In this document: in pieces, positions 1-11,759 of the stretch
Layout: every line of letters begins with the position of its first letter
How positions within the stretch are numbered: the stretch's first letter is position 1
Assembly (NCBI GenBank): GCA_029204225.1
Contig: MU832127.1
Span: forward strand, 21,894-85,893
Source: Diphasiastrum complanatum
Taxonomy: Eukaryota; Streptophyta; Lycopodiopsida; Lycopodiales; Lycopodiaceae
Length of the DNA: 64,000 nucleotides
Direction of reading: 5' to 3'
Made by a program: the position numbers and the translations under genes
Notes under the pieces: generated by a model
Told to the model about the DNA's origin: nothing
Seen by the model: the letters and a program-made list of their open reading frames with translations, nothing else
Databases searched by the model: none

Positions 1-688
1 AATTGGCAAACCTTCCATAATAATAATAACCGTGCAAAAAACTGTAAACCTCAATAAGCCAAGACAACAACAACCATTTGCTACTATGACAAGAAAACAT
101 AGTGTACCTAGATTAATAACGGACGCATAAAAATTCATTAATTAACAACATTGCTTGACAAAAGATTTATCAAGTTTAGGGTTATTGTTGCTCGTTTAAA
201 AACCATGATTGAAAACTGCATGAAAGCAACTTTATAACAACAGAATTCAATATGGAACACATACTAAAATAGCAATAAATACATCAGTGTGGTCCACAAA
301 CTACTATCAAACACATAAACAACTAAAAAACCCTAACGGCTGTTACATGTGCAAATAACACACGTTATCATCAATTGAACATGCTAATCTTACTTGGACA
401 AAGATGTTGGACACATCTCAATTGTGAAGTCATCTCACTTACTGGGATTATACATATTGCTATATGCATTATCCACAATTACAAGACTGCCACAAAGAAG
501 CAAGGATAATCAACAAATTTGTATTGAACTTTAAAAATGACCACAGTATCATATAACTAACGAATCATGGACATTTGCTAAACAATGCTCAAAGGAAATT
601 CTTCAAAATCAATATCAAATAAAAGTACAAAACTCTTTTATTGTTCGCTATACCACATCACAGGTATTCGTTTTGAGCTTGCACTTTC
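1..688. other. AT-rich non-coding stretch
   Basis: No convincing coding region, RNA gene or repeat structure was seen on either strand. It lies immediately 3' of the minus-strand transposase-like gene and may hold its 3' end and a decayed terminal region. I looked for a CACTA-type terminal motif and did not find a clear one. Confidence 0.4.
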
Positions 689-3600
689 CTAGACAGTTTT
701 ATATTTAATTGCATGCCATTGCTCCAAAAGAGTAATGCACTGGTCCCAAGACACATTTTCTGTATTTTCAGATTCAACTCTCCAAGTGCCAGGTCGTGTT
801 TTTTTTAACCAATTCACACATATTGCTTTTGTGGAAGTGTCAATGTTGCGTATAACCCCAGGATGTTTGTTACTTTCAGAGCGTTGCACCAATACAATAT
901 CATTCTCCTCAAACCAAGGAGGGATACATCCTGGATAACCGAGCTCTAGCAGCCATTTTCGGACACTTAAATCTCTGGTCTCGTAAGCAACAATATGAGA
1001 TCTATGAGGGAGGGGAATAAACTTGTGTAGCAATGATGTGATTGGCCTCACACAATCCCAGCTGTAAGGAAGGTGTGCCTTGTCCAAAATGCTCATTCCC
1101 ATTACAAAACCGATTTTTAAGCTTTCTTCACCTCCCTCTTCTTGGATATGTTGTCGATAGTACTCGGCGCCAAAGAAGATCATAATCTCTCCATCATGTT
1201 GCATGGAAAAAAAAGACTTTATTTGTGCTTTCCAATGTCCAACGCCAACATTCACATTTAGACCATCCATTTGAACAACAACATGTTGTCCTAGGGCATA
1301 AACATCACCATCAAAAAATACCTTTTTGTAAGCGGTGACCTGTTCGAAGAGGCCATTGCATCCACTTATGCTCCAAAAATGTTTTGCATACTTCAATTCC
1401 TCTTCTGATGTCGGACGGTACCGTTTTCTTTTCTTGGTGATAGCAATCCCCTTGGTTTTAAGCAACTCTTCGCATGGTGTTTCACAATTATTTGCATTGC
1501 TTCCATAGATTCCTTGCTTGTGACACTGATGACACCTCTAAAATACACTGTGTATGCATAGGAAAACATGTTGAAGCTTCCTCACCATGGCGTGCATAAC
1601 CATCAAGAAAAACAAGACAATTATGGAGATCATTAAGCATCCCATGATTTGGCATAAGACCATCCACATCTTGCTGACAATTTTGGAAGACCTTTGCAAA
1701 CAACTTTCTTGCAAAAAAATGGGAATAAGTTATCTCATTCATATTGTTGTTTGTCGAGATGTTTACATAGGTGGAAACCTTTCATTCAAAATCATAGCAT
1801 CAATATATATCTTGGGATCCATGGCGATACATGTCATCCAACAATTCTCCATTTCCTATAAGAAAAAACCAATGTTATTTCTGGTGGTTGAGAACTCAGA
1901 AAGCCCAACAAGACAAACTTGAACAAATAGGTTGACATTAACGGTAATGGTGTGAACCTGCAACGTGTTCCAAAGGAGATGAGTTAGCACCATAATATTC
2001 CTCACTACGAACCCTCCATGATAGAAATAGGGTTCGTGCCACACTCATACTCTCCATGGACCAACCCTCGCTTCTACTATAACTGTCAAAAATATGTGCT
2101 ATGTCTATCAGCAGTATTCCAAGCTCCAAGGATGATCTTGTGATGTCGTCCATGTTTGCCAAGATACAGGGTAAGCACCATTGGACAAACTTTTGGTTTT
2201 CTTCCGCTTTGAAGTTGCCATGGTACTTGCTCGGTGCATGTGGCCATCTTCCATATCGAATTTTTGCTGGTGCTATAGACCAGACGCTGTGTACAACTTC
2301 ATCAATGCTCTTTCTAGTTTCGTTTGTGCATTTTTTCATAAGACATGATATGCACTTCTTGAACAGGTTCAAAGATAGTATATGCATGGCATCATATACC
2401 AAATCTGTTGAAAGATTGAAACCATATAGATCATACAATCTCCAAAATATAGATTCTCTGGACAACCCTGCACCTTTTAGAATTTCATCTTTGTTGCCTT
2501 GGGATGATGTCTTCTTTGCATTGCGTAGAGCCTCTACCATTTCATTGGTTGTTCGTTTAGGGGGTGGATACCTAGCTTGGTACCTATTGCCAGCATAAAC
2601 ATAGCATCCAATAAAGCCATCCCCTCGTGGGTCAAGAGTAGCTCTTGCCTTGTCCCGTCGACAAAATGCTTGTCCACCATCTTTGAAAAGCCCGAGTTTG
2701 CATTGCGCCAGATGATCCCCAGTAACTATCATTAACGTTGCACATAGTGTGCAATTCCTTGTCATCGAGGCCGTCACATTATACCCAAATATAAGATCAA
2801 GCGGATAATTGTATTGTACATCCAATCCATCACAAAAGAGAGCTTCGAGGTCAGAAATCAAGGGTTGTAAAAATGCAGCAAATGCACCATCCACAGTGCA
2901 TATAAGATTCTTGCAACTAAGTGGAATAAATATAACTGGAAGAATATCCACACACGAGCTTTTCCCCGCATTCAACAGTCGCAACTCTATCACATAACAG
3001 TCCTTTTGTGTCGTGCGTGATGTTTGAAAATCGTGAGTATGAAGGAGTAGTGAGAAATTTCTAGGGGCTCCCTGTTATAAAACACACGTGGGAGTTATTA
3101 CTCAATATGTTTCCAATCTAAGTACAACTTAAAACTCAAAATATGCATGTGTTATCAATTACTTTGGTCAGCCTTCGTTTCCTTGTGACAGACATGCGAC
3201 ATCTTTCACATCGAAAATTGTATTCCTTTTCATCTTTGTTCCATGATTTTTGAAGGGTTTCACATTTCTTGGAAAATGTTGAGTACGATTTCTTCCAAAA
3301 TTCATGTCCACAAATGACTGGCAATTCATATACTAACTCTGGATTCCAAAAGTCCTGGAACTCCCTACACTTTTTCCCATCCCAAAAATCTTTTATAAAT
3401 TCGGGACACTCATCCAGTTCTTTGCCCAACCAGTGTTCTTTGTTGCACCACATCCGCAAGAGTTCATGGCAAATTTTACTACTTTTACACAACAATTGGA
3501 GTTGAGGACCAATGGGAGCATAATCAAATGGAACTGTATTTTTCCTAGGCACTCTGCATACATTGCATCGCTCACAGCATATAGCACAATCTCGTATTAA

Positions 3601-3903
3601 TTTTTTTTTGCTTCTAAAAATTGTTTCACAGATGCAGTATACCAAACATGTACTGTAGTTGTCCTCTGCACTTGGTGTGAACACCTCTGGAGTATGAGGA
3701 TTTTCCTTGGATCCTATACATATGCGATACTGTTTCAAGTTTGTCATGCCTAACCTTGTGTACATGTCAAGCATTTGCCGCCAAGAAGTAGGGGTAGTCA
3801 TTCCATTCAAGTCACCATCCCATGTTGGTGGGAGTTGCACCAACAACTTGCTAAGGCTAGGTATCCCCAGCGCAGTTTTTACATAACTTGACCTTGACCC
3901 CAC
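689..3903 (-). pseudogene. Tnp2/CACTA-like transposase gene, split into four blocks
   Basis: Four minus-strand coding blocks follow each other: 3136-3903, 1938-2993, 1488-1742 and 689-1465. Block 1 has a cysteine-rich stretch (CAICCERCNVC). Block 2 has a core with YDAMHILSLNLFKK, resembling the D-x-MH motif of Tnp2-like transposases of CACTA/EnSpm elements. Block 3 has a 'GLMPNHGMLNDLHN' stretch like the conserved histidine-rich segment after the Tnp2 core. The last block (258 residues) contains GDVYALGQHVVV, GHWKAQIKSFF and an EYYRQ stretch. That order is reminiscent of a BAH-like chromatin-reader fold, which would be unusual for a transposase. The breaks between blocks could be introns or decay. 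The apparent first codon of block 1 is GTG, so the true start lies upstream or is lost. Family assignment is by motif resemblance only, and a domesticated host gene derived from a transposon cannot be excluded. Confidence 0.5.
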
Positions 3904-4221
3904 CAGATCTCCAAATAAAGCATTCCGTGAATGAAGCCATTACAGCAAGCAAAACCAATATTCACGCTCTGGGTTTACTAGATGCTAGTCGTATGGTTCA
4001 ATGAACTAGAGATATGCAGAGCTAGATGATTTAATGCAGAGCTGTGTTAAAACTTTGTGCAGTATGGCGGAGGAGAACGTGGACAATCCATGTCACATTG
4101 CAGATGCAGGAGCAATATGTGATTTACTGCTGTACCAGTCTTCTGGGAATACTCTCTGTGACTAAGAAGCTGTGGGTGGAGTGATTCTGAGTGATTCTAG
4201 CTGCAGGCGCCGTTGCTTTCA
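3904..4221. other. No recognisable feature
   Basis: Sequence between the transposase-like gene and the F-box fragment. On the minus strand the reading frame of the transposase block extends a little upstream of 3903 without an ATG. Nothing else is recognisable. Confidence 0.3.
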
Positions 4222-4620
4222 TCATGATAACCTTTTTTTTATTTTGGTTTGGAAGAAAGAAAGGCAATCAAGGTGGAATGTCAAGGCAAAGAAGGGCATC
4301 TGAAGGAAACGCCCACAGCATGATTGAAGTCGAGGCAGTTTCCTCCAGGATCTGGTCACAGGGTTGCAAATGCACATGCTGGACGATCCATTAGCCTCAA
4401 GCAACCGAAAACAAAGAAGTCCTCCGGCAGCTGTTACGTTATCTACGTGAGAAGGCAGGAAAGCGAGGCGAGTGTGAAGCCACTTATTTTCTTTGGGGAT
4501 GTAAGCGAAGACAGCTTTGTAATACGGATCTGCAAACATCAATATCCACAAATCTCTGCCGGGAGTTTGTGAGCACAGATTCAGAAAGCCACGTGAGTGC
4601 AGAATGGAATTCCATCATTT
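4222..4620 (-). pseudogene. F-box/kelch (F-box-associated domain) protein fragment
   Basis: The minus-strand frame contains DPYYKAVFAYIPKENKW, then AAGGLLCFRL, then CNPVTRSWRKLP. This run (predicate, 'short summary of daily form' block, then a 'cNPvTrsWrelP' box) is typical of plant F-box/kelch-repeat proteins, substrate adaptors of SCF ubiquitin ligases. In-frame sequence continues upstream to about 4620 without an F-box, and the C-terminal end diverges after about 4330. Only about 100 residues of a protein usually around 400 long remain. The tRNA-like insertion at 4631-4713 sits just upstream in the gene's orientation. I see it as a broken remnant rather than a functional gene, although a far-off exon cannot be excluded. 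Confidence 0.6.
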
Positions 4621-4729
4621 ACACACACACCAAGGCAGTTGGCTCAATTGGTTAGCTTGACATCCAAAGTTTCTTTGGTCTCAAGTTAGAGCCTTCCCTT
4701 GGAAACCAAGAAGCATTTACACACACAAC
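4616..4729 (+). mobile_element. tRNA-derived short retroposon (SINE-like) with target-site duplication
   Basis: The insert at 4631-4713 has a perfect-looking Pol III A box (TGGCTCAATTGG, 4640-4651) and a weak B box (AGTTAGAGCC, 4684-4693) 44 bp downstream, the spacing of a tRNA gene. It is flanked by direct repeats of CATTTACACACACA at 4616-4629 and 4714-4727, as expected of retroposition. It is only about 83 bp, so it could be a retroposed tRNA or the head of a truncated SINE. A chance CA-rich repeat remains possible. Confidence 0.5.
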
Positions 4730-5118
4730 GAAATCTGGCCAAGCTTTGATATAGGTGATGGCTTAAAAAATGTATGCCAAGGGTGTCAATTCTTCAGAAT
4801 TGACTGAAAGGAAACATCGCCCAGAGCAACTAGCAATCTCTTGCAGGATTAAAGCTTCCAACTCAGAAATTAATGGAGGACTGACTGGCTTCGTAAGAAA
4901 GCGAATATCAATAAAATTTCAGTAATGCACTTACTGTGATGCGCAGTACTCTGAAAATATTCTCTCCAGCCAAAAAAAAGCAACGTCAGAGCACGCGAAA
5001 AACAGAGCAAGACGAACCCGGGCACGAAGTAGGAGGGAGACAGGAAGTAGTAGCGGCAAAAAAATTTAGTGGTAATTAATGCAGCCGCCGAGCCACTCCT
5101 ACAAGTTGGATAGGTTGT

Positions 5119-5172
5119 TAGCTTAGTTGGATGGGTTGTTATCTTTTCTTTTTTTTGGGTCCAAGTTAAACC
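5119..5172 (+). mobile_element. Second tRNA-like head (A and B boxes)
   Basis: TAGCTTAGTTGG at 5119-5130 matches the A box consensus. AGTTAAACC at 5164-5172 aligns with the weak B box of the element at 4640-4693. The A-to-B spacing (45 bp) and the T-rich middle also match that element, so the two are probably copies of one SINE-like family. No flanking target duplication is obvious here. Confidence 0.35.
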
Positions 5173-5559
5173 AAAAGGCATATTAAGATTTTTCAATCAG
5201 AAGGAGCTAGTGTTCGGGAAAGCCGATGTCTCTTCAGAATGGAATCGGCTTGGAAGCCTCTGGTGAGTGCCGCGCTGAGCAATGGAGCATGCTGGAACTT
5301 TGGAAGCCTAGAGTCTGTTCCTGGTTTGTTTCTAAGTTTCTGACCTTCTTAAGATGCGAAGGTCAGTGGCCAAACCACCTTCCATTAATTTGGAATGTGG
5401 TTTGGGCACTGATGGGGCCGATTAGGCGACGTTTCCGGTTGGAGATCAGATGGAGCCATCTATCAGATAAGGCAACTGCCTCAAGCCGCGATCAATAATC
5501 CTTCGAATTGTAAATAGCTTTTGCTAATCTGACAATGAGTTCATGAAATAGTAGAGGAT
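5173..5559. other. No recognisable gene
   Basis: A plus-strand open frame of 90 codons (5226-5498) has no similarity I recognise and no good initiation context. A short inverted repeat (GACCTTC...GAAGGTC) lies near 5341-5363. Otherwise nothing is supported. Confidence 0.3.
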
Positions 5560-6290
5560 GTTTGAATTCAAGCAATCTAATCATCCTAAACTTGAAATCG
5601 ATCGAGTTTGATTGCTTGATGAATTATATCAAGTCATAAAAAACAAAATTGCATGTTGGACATCAAAATTGAGCTATCCCAAATAACAGGCATCAAATTT
5701 GAGTTCTCCGATTTTGTAAGCTCGAGATTTTTTGAATTCAACCACTCTATGAAGAACCTCAGTTTATAACAGCCAAAATTGGGCTATCTCGATTGATGGA
5801 GATTACATTTGAACTATCTCTTGTGATATGGGTCAATTTCATTGATAAGAAGTAGAACTCAAGCAACCTAAATGTACCAACTTGATATTGATCGATTTTG
5901 CTAACTCAATGAGCCACATGGTTGGCTGATAATGACCAAAATCGCATATCAGACATCAAAGTTGAGCTCTCAAGCAATAGACATCAAATTTGAGCTATCT
6001 GAATGTCCTAGTTTCAAGATTCTTCTATTTTAAGCACTCAATAAGCAATCTCAAGTGATAAGAGACAAAATTGAGCTTTCTCAAATGATCATACATGAAA
6101 TTCAATAGCGTTGAGTTGCATAGAAAATGGATTGAACTCGAGTTGTCTGAAGGTTCTAAAGCAAAAATTCCTTTGATTTGATCACTCAATCGACAACCTC
6201 AAGCGAAAAAGGCCAAATTTGAGATACTTGATGTTACAAACTTCAAATTTGATAATCTCATGTGGTAGGGACCAATTCAATTGATGATAT
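5560..6290. repeat. Decayed tandem satellite, about 5 units of 125-165 bp
   Basis: Five diverged units begin near 5606, 5730, 5893, 6028 and 6175. Each contains a segment like 'ACTCAAT..AACCTCAAG', then 'GACCAAAATTGAG', then 'CATCAAATTTGAGCTATCTC'. Spacing varies between roughly 124 and 163 bp. Identity between units is low but the order of sub-motifs is kept. No coding potential is seen. Confidence 0.5.
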
Positions 6291-7389
6291 AGATAATATA
6301 GTGTCCTAAAGTCATTTTTTGATTTTTCATGAAGAGAAAGCAAGAAAAAGAGAATCCACTATCTTGTGTGCCTCCTTTTTTTTTCAAAATTTATTACATA
6401 CACTTTCCTTATATACGCAAAGTGCAAAAGTTTTTAGCCTATGAAAGGTCATCTTCTTGCCCATTCCAACCTGGGAAGTGCCTTTCGCCTTGGGGTACAA
6501 CCCTTGGCCAAAAGCCCTTCTCCTCGAAATGGCCTCGGAGGGAACTACATATATTTAGGGTGGATGATGAGATTTAGAGTGAGAGCCTTGCAACTCTAAA
6601 ACAAGAATGTTGATGCCCTATCATACCAGAAATATTACAAGAAAGCAGAGTCTTTCCAACGCTATTTTGGAGAGTTTTCAAAAAAAAAATTACCAAAAAA
6701 ATGGGTGTGAGGTTGGTCACGACCCTTGGCCTTCGTGTGACTTTGACCAACAATGGTACGTACCTTGGAATTATTCTTTAAAAAAAAATTGTAATCAAAA
6801 TCTTTTGTCAATGAATATTCCAAGGTATCTTATATTATCATAGCTATAGGGCTTGGTATCCTACATAATTGTTGCTGATTAGATCATGAATATATGCCTA
6901 TCAAGACACTATCAACAAAAAGAGCCATATATACAAGTGAAAATCAAAATGTGATATTATACTATATAGCAATATTATGATCAACACTACTCATCATCAC
7001 ACACAACATATTTTTGTGTCATGCCAATTATAAAATAAATAAGTAAAGCAATTAAATATGATTGGCAGTATAGTAAGTTGTAGTACATTAATCTTTTGTA
7101 TATTTTATTTCATTGTCTGAAGTTGCTACGATGTCATGGATATCATTTGTTACAATATGATTGTCCGACAAATTTGCCAAACTAAACGAGTCTATCTCTA
7201 CCTCTACCCATAGATAATCCCCTATGACTTTCTTAATATTAAGATGCTTTTCGATGGTTGATGGCAATGTTGATGACGAGATAAATGATATGATCGAGTA
7301 GGACGTGTATCATGCAATGTCAAATCATCGGATTATGATGCATCGTGATTGATAAAATCATAATTTTCTTGATTAAGAAAAAAATCAGC
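6291..7389. other. AT-rich intergenic DNA
   Basis: Short open frames at 6329-6577 and 6607-6843 have no recognisable similarity and start in poor context. I see no RNA gene or repeat array. Confidence 0.3.
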
Positions 7390-8077
7390 AGCATCGAAGT
7401 CCTCCGGCGGATCCGGAGATGTATCATCTTCATTTGTATCTTGTTCAGGTACAATTGACCGCATGCCTTCCACGACATCTCCATCCTCAAAAATTCTTTT
7501 ATTACGAAGAGTAGCTTGAATTACATATCACCATATGGAATCTGAGAGGTCGGAATGAAAGACCACCTATAATTATTAGCATAAACACTATTGATTTAGT
7601 ATGAATATCCATGCTAAAAAAATTTGAGCTCTATAGAAGATCAATTAATTAACACAAAAAGAGCACATTGCTCATGACTACATGAGAACATTTATGTACC
7701 AGCTCGCATTGTTGAGAAAAACAAATGTATCACTTTGGTCTTGTCCAAAGCTCCGGTGGAGTCAATGGCAAAATAGCCGCTCTCATATTTCCTCACACTC
7801 GCATTAGGACCATTACAAATAACTTCAAACCATTCTACATCAAATATAAAAAATTGAATTACCTAAATCCAACTTCCAATATATCATGAGTTGTCTCACA
7901 ATATTCAAGTTGAGTAGAAATTAGGTTGGTAGTCATGCTTGCTCGACTCTCTTGAGTAACATTTGCCATGACCCCACAATCAGTTCTACTTTTATCAATG
8001 CACTCCGCACAAAATTTTGTCCATGCGTCCACAATGCAATGTATTAATTTTTGTACTATAAACAAAAAAAAACCCAA
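7390..8077 (-). pseudogene. Unknown coding remnant, possibly three exons
   Basis: Three minus-strand segments look protein-like. 7859-8077 encodes about 60 residues including DAWTKFCAECIDKSRTDCG, preceded by a T-rich acceptor-like tract ending in AG. About 7695-7840 reads EWFEVICNGPN...YFAIDSTGALDKTK...LFFSTMRAGT and then stops. About 7390-7545 reads VIQATLRNKRIFEDGDVVEG and ends in an acidic tail with a stop at about 7397. The last segment seems to need a one-base shift to join the sequence before it. I do not recognise the family. The blocks could belong to a DNA-transposon protein or to a decayed host gene. Confidence 0.25.
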
Positions 8078-8100
8078 TCTATTAGTGAAATTAAATAAAC

Positions 8101-9189
8101 TTTGATTGATGACATGTGCATACCAATAGTTGTGTTGTTAAAATTGTTAGTTAAACATATGAGTAGTATATTAAATATATAGCTTACATGAAAATCGTAT
8201 CCCCTTGCAAATTGTTATGTGCACGTCCTGCATATAAAATTCAGCATAATCCTAGACTTGGATACACAATACTCGATTATGCGAGATTACTGGTTGTGCC
8301 TCAAAATTCCAAACAAGGCAAAATATGTAATTAATAACCTTGTGAATGCCCAATTACTTAAGTGGAGCTAGTGCATGGTTTAGGATGGGTATGCGTAGAG
8401 TGTCAACAGCCACTTAAAAGCTCTTTGCACAAGGAGAGGCTGGGGCTATATATCCTAGTGGGAACTTGCCCTCCTACCATTCCATAGTGTGTTTTCATTG
8501 TCAATTTTTTGTCTCTAAACATGCATCCTATCTCGTGGCTCGAGGGTGATGCTACTGGAGATTGATCAATGGCTTCTCATTGGTTGGGTGGTTTTGCTCC
8601 ATTGTTGTCTCTTTGTGTCTGTCTTATAAGCAGGATCTTGAGGAGCTTTCCCTGCAGGGGTTGTCAAAGCAAGGCTTACGAAGATCGAAGGAATTGGAGT
8701 TGTGAAGGTTTTCATCGGATATTTGGTAGTTGATCGATCAGTTTTCTCTTCCTGGTGGAGACCAAGCCTCCAAGTGGGTGTTCTCTCAGTTTTTCACTTG
8801 CATGTCGTTAAGATCCATCATTATCAACCTTCTCCAGGGTTTTATGGATTATTGTCGATGTTAGCCAATTTATGACTGGTCTTCTAGGGTTTTGCTTATG
8901 GTAGATCTGAATTTTCATAACTTATAGTAGAGCTGAGTTTTCAGCAAGTGTAGCTTCAGTTGGGGTTCAATTAATTGCTAAATTGATGATTGCATGTCGC
9001 AATTTTGCAAGATTTACAGTTCTAGACTATGATTTAGTAAAAAATTGCTTGTCTTTGAGGGTTTTTGGCTGGAAAAGAGTAGTAAGAGCTATCATCTAGC
9101 AAGATCAAAATAATTGATGTCTATTATGGATTAATTTGAGATACATGAAATACAAAAGGAGATTGAGTTTTGTACACCAAAAGACAAGC
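8101..9189. other. No recognisable gene
   Basis: No long reading frame, repeat array or RNA gene is apparent. The stretch 8560-8900 is less AT-rich and could be part of an LTR, but no partner copy is seen in the window. Confidence 0.3.
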
Positions 9190-9770
9190 TCACCCGGACC
9201 ATGTGGTTGGATCCACCTGCACTACATGCTCTTGGTTTTCAAAGGTGAGTTTCCCAGTTCCCCGGTTGTACATGACTCTTAACCAAGGTCTTTCCAATTG
9301 AACTTGATAGGCAGAAGGAGATTCCGGGATTTCCATCACCACAAAGGTGATCATAAATTGTACTCTCGCTATCTTCATCAAAATGTCTTCAACTAGACCC
9401 TTTGGTTTTACACAAGACTAGTCAGCTAATTTGATAACAAATTTTGCCGACTTCATCCCCTGTATACCCCATTTTTTATATAAGGTATTGGAGATGAGGT
9501 TGACTCCTGATCCTCCATCTACCATTGTCGCTTCATCCTCATATCATTTGTGCGTCATTGGTAGGTTGATGTTGTGTTGTTCATTGTCCCATGCTACTCC
9601 AATGTTGAGGATGGTACTGGTTTTCTTGTACCTGACACAATACAAGGGTTCTCTTGCCGTTACTTTAGGTTCCGAGTTTAATTATTATGCAAGAATGCTC
9701 TTTACTTGTGGTGCAATTCACATAAACTTTCTAAGGGATAAGTTCATCCTGTAGGTCAATAGACTCATGA
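9190..9770 (-). pseudogene. Gypsy protease-region fragment
   Basis: The minus strand matches the protease region of the Gypsy element at about 45.88-46.45 kb along its whole length. The upstream half encodes the active-site-like VDGGSGVNLIS, in a frame broken by stops. 9190-9381 encodes FVVMEIPESPSAYQVQLERPW and a GTGKLTFENQ segment, the second half of a retropepsin-like domain. It is a stand-alone scrap with no gag or RT beside it, and it abuts a plus-strand Copia fragment at about 9775. Confidence 0.65.
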
Positions 9771-9776
9771 GCAGTT

Positions 9777-10238
9777 CTATTTGTGAAAGGCAAGTTCAAG
9801 GGCAAAGGTAAGTGGTCAAAGGGCCAAGATCAAGGTGAGCCTTCTACTTTTGTTTGAAAGAAGAAAGATAGATCCAAGTTAAAATGCATTTATTGTGGAG
9901 TAAAAAGGCATTTTGGAAGTGATTGATTCAAGAAAAAGAGAGATCAAGATGAGAAGCAAGGCAATTTCAGTTTTGATGAGGATGGTATTGGTGATCTAAA
10001 CTCAAATGATGATGCTTTTTTTATGTCTTCTTTTTGCTAACCAATGATGGAGATATTGATCCATGGTGGATTGATAGTGGAACAAGCTTTCATATGACAT
10101 GTCACAAAAAATACTTCACTTCTTTGGTGCCTTATGAAGGAGAGAAGAAGGTCATCAACATGGCCAATGATGGTAAAGTTGTTGCCAAGGGCATTGGTAC
10201 TATTCCTATATATCTACTTTGATTTTGTATCATTCAAA
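9777..10238 (+). pseudogene. Copia gag zinc knuckle and protease fragment
   Basis: The frame encodes a lysine-rich segment, then CIYCGVKRHFGSD, a CCHC knuckle whose final Cys codon has become TGA. An acidic linker follows, then PWWIDSGTSFHMTCHKKY, a Copia protease with its D-S-G active site, and AKGIGTIPIYLL. There are at least three stops or shifts. The last part runs as an open frame from 10034 to 10222. It ends just before the LTR that begins near 10245 and is probably unrelated to it. Confidence 0.7.
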
Positions 10239-10244
10239 GCCAAG

Positions 10245-10927
10245 TGTGAACATGATATGACTAGTTTTTAGTCAAGTTGACTAGTCACCTAGAAGTTAGC
10301 TTATCCTTGCATGTGCATGAGTAAATGCTCCCACATGGCAAGTGGATGTTCACACGTGTGTATAGAGTTCCAGAAGATAAGAGTTGACCATTTTCCTTAG
10401 ATCCTATTTTGTAGAGAATATTCCTATATTCTAGGAGACTAGCTCTTTGGATTTTAGCCATATTCTAGAAGGTCAACTTTGGATAAGGATCAAGGATGGA
10501 TCAAATGGATAGATCTGAGTGATGTGGCACTCTTCACAAGTGTGAAGACCTGCTGGACTATACCAAACTCGTGGATGTACTTGATCCATAAAAGGATTAT
10601 CATTTTGCTAATGAGATTGATGAGACTTTTGCATTATACACTTTTGTGAGATTTCTAGTCAATAGAATTGTGATTTTATTGAATGATTGCTATCAAGAAC
10701 CTATGTACTTGTTGTTTCAGGTGCAAGCCATACAGTGGAAAGTACTCCACACGTGTGAGGCCGCTCTCACTTGTTTATGAAGATTTGATCCATTGCTCTT
10801 GCTAAGTGTAGTGAATCTAGATCAAGATCTAAAGTGTAGAACTTGATAGATCCATTGATTAAGCAACCAATAACTCTCTATGATTGTTAAGTACAATCAT
10901 TAATGTCCTAAAACTGAAATTTCATCA
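10245..10927 (+). mobile_element. Copia family A 5' LTR
   Basis: Begins TGTGAACATG and ends in CA just before a primer binding site, giving about 680 bp. This is the same length as the LTR at 20890-21571, with which it shares scattered blocks: GACTAGTTTT near the start and CACACGTGTGA near the middle. The start is inferred from that comparison. No 3' partner is present. Confidence 0.55.
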
Positions 10928-10940
10928 TGGTATCAGAGCC
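10928..10940 (+). promoter_or_regulatory. Primer binding site (initiator tRNA-Met)
   Basis: TGGTATCAGAGCC is the standard plant Copia primer binding site, complementary to the 3' end of initiator Met tRNA. It sits one to three bases after the LTR end, as expected. Confidence 0.85.
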
Positions 10941-11520
10941 GAGTAAGAGAGTGATCATTTAATTCATAAAACTTGCAAAGATCATTGGCAAAATTTGTTT
11001 TTGGCCAATACTAGTGAGGGCGAGTTCATCTAGAGTGATAGCTTGTTTCTATTTGGATAAAATCAACTTGGAGGCTATGTATGTACTTTTCAAACATGTG
11101 AAGCCGTATAGCAACTTTCATTTCAAGTACCTTGTGTTTTTGGGTCCTATAATCTCAATTCTAGTCCAAATTTAGTGCCTTTGAAGCATAGTATTGATCT
11201 AGATTCAATCTAGCTAATGCCTATGACCAAATAGAGTTTTGGATCATTGAAGCATTTCTTTCTGGATTTTAAGATCAGATGTAAGAGGCTGATTTGTTCA
11301 GATCCTTAATTGAAGTGAAACCTCTAAGAAAGGTATAAAGCGAAAAAAATTTGTGAGAGTGAAAGCTAGGAATTTTTGTCAAGATCTAATTGTTTATCAT
11401 TCAAGCTTGTGTGCTAGTTTGATAGAGACAAGGCTATAGGAAATCTTGTGACCTTTAGGCCTTTCATAGATCTTTAAAATTCAGAAATCTTTGTGAATTT
11501 TGAAGATCATTTATTCTACA

Positions 11521-11759
11521 ATGTCATCTATGGGTGGTTATTTGTTGGAATCAAGTGAGAGACTCACTTCCACAAATTATTCCATTTGGAAAGTGAGGAT
11601 GGAATCACTCCTAGTGATCCATGACCTCTTTGACATAGTTCTTGGAGTTGAGCAAGAGCCTCAAGCTGCCCAAGAACAAACCAAATACAAGAAGAGAGCA
11701 AGATTAGCTCTACATTGCATAAAGTTGAATGTATGCAATGACCTCTTGAAGTCAGGAAG
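11521..11759 (+). pseudogene. Copia gag, N-terminal part only
   Basis: ATG at 11521 follows the leader of the LTR/primer site at 10.2-10.9 kb. The product contains SSERLTSTNYSIWKVRMESL and HDLFDIVLG, the start of Copia gag (UBN2/retrotransposon gag type). The frame is gag-like for about 80 residues and then breaks at about 11755, exactly where gag sequence on the opposite strand begins. The rest of this element is absent. Confidence 0.75.
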
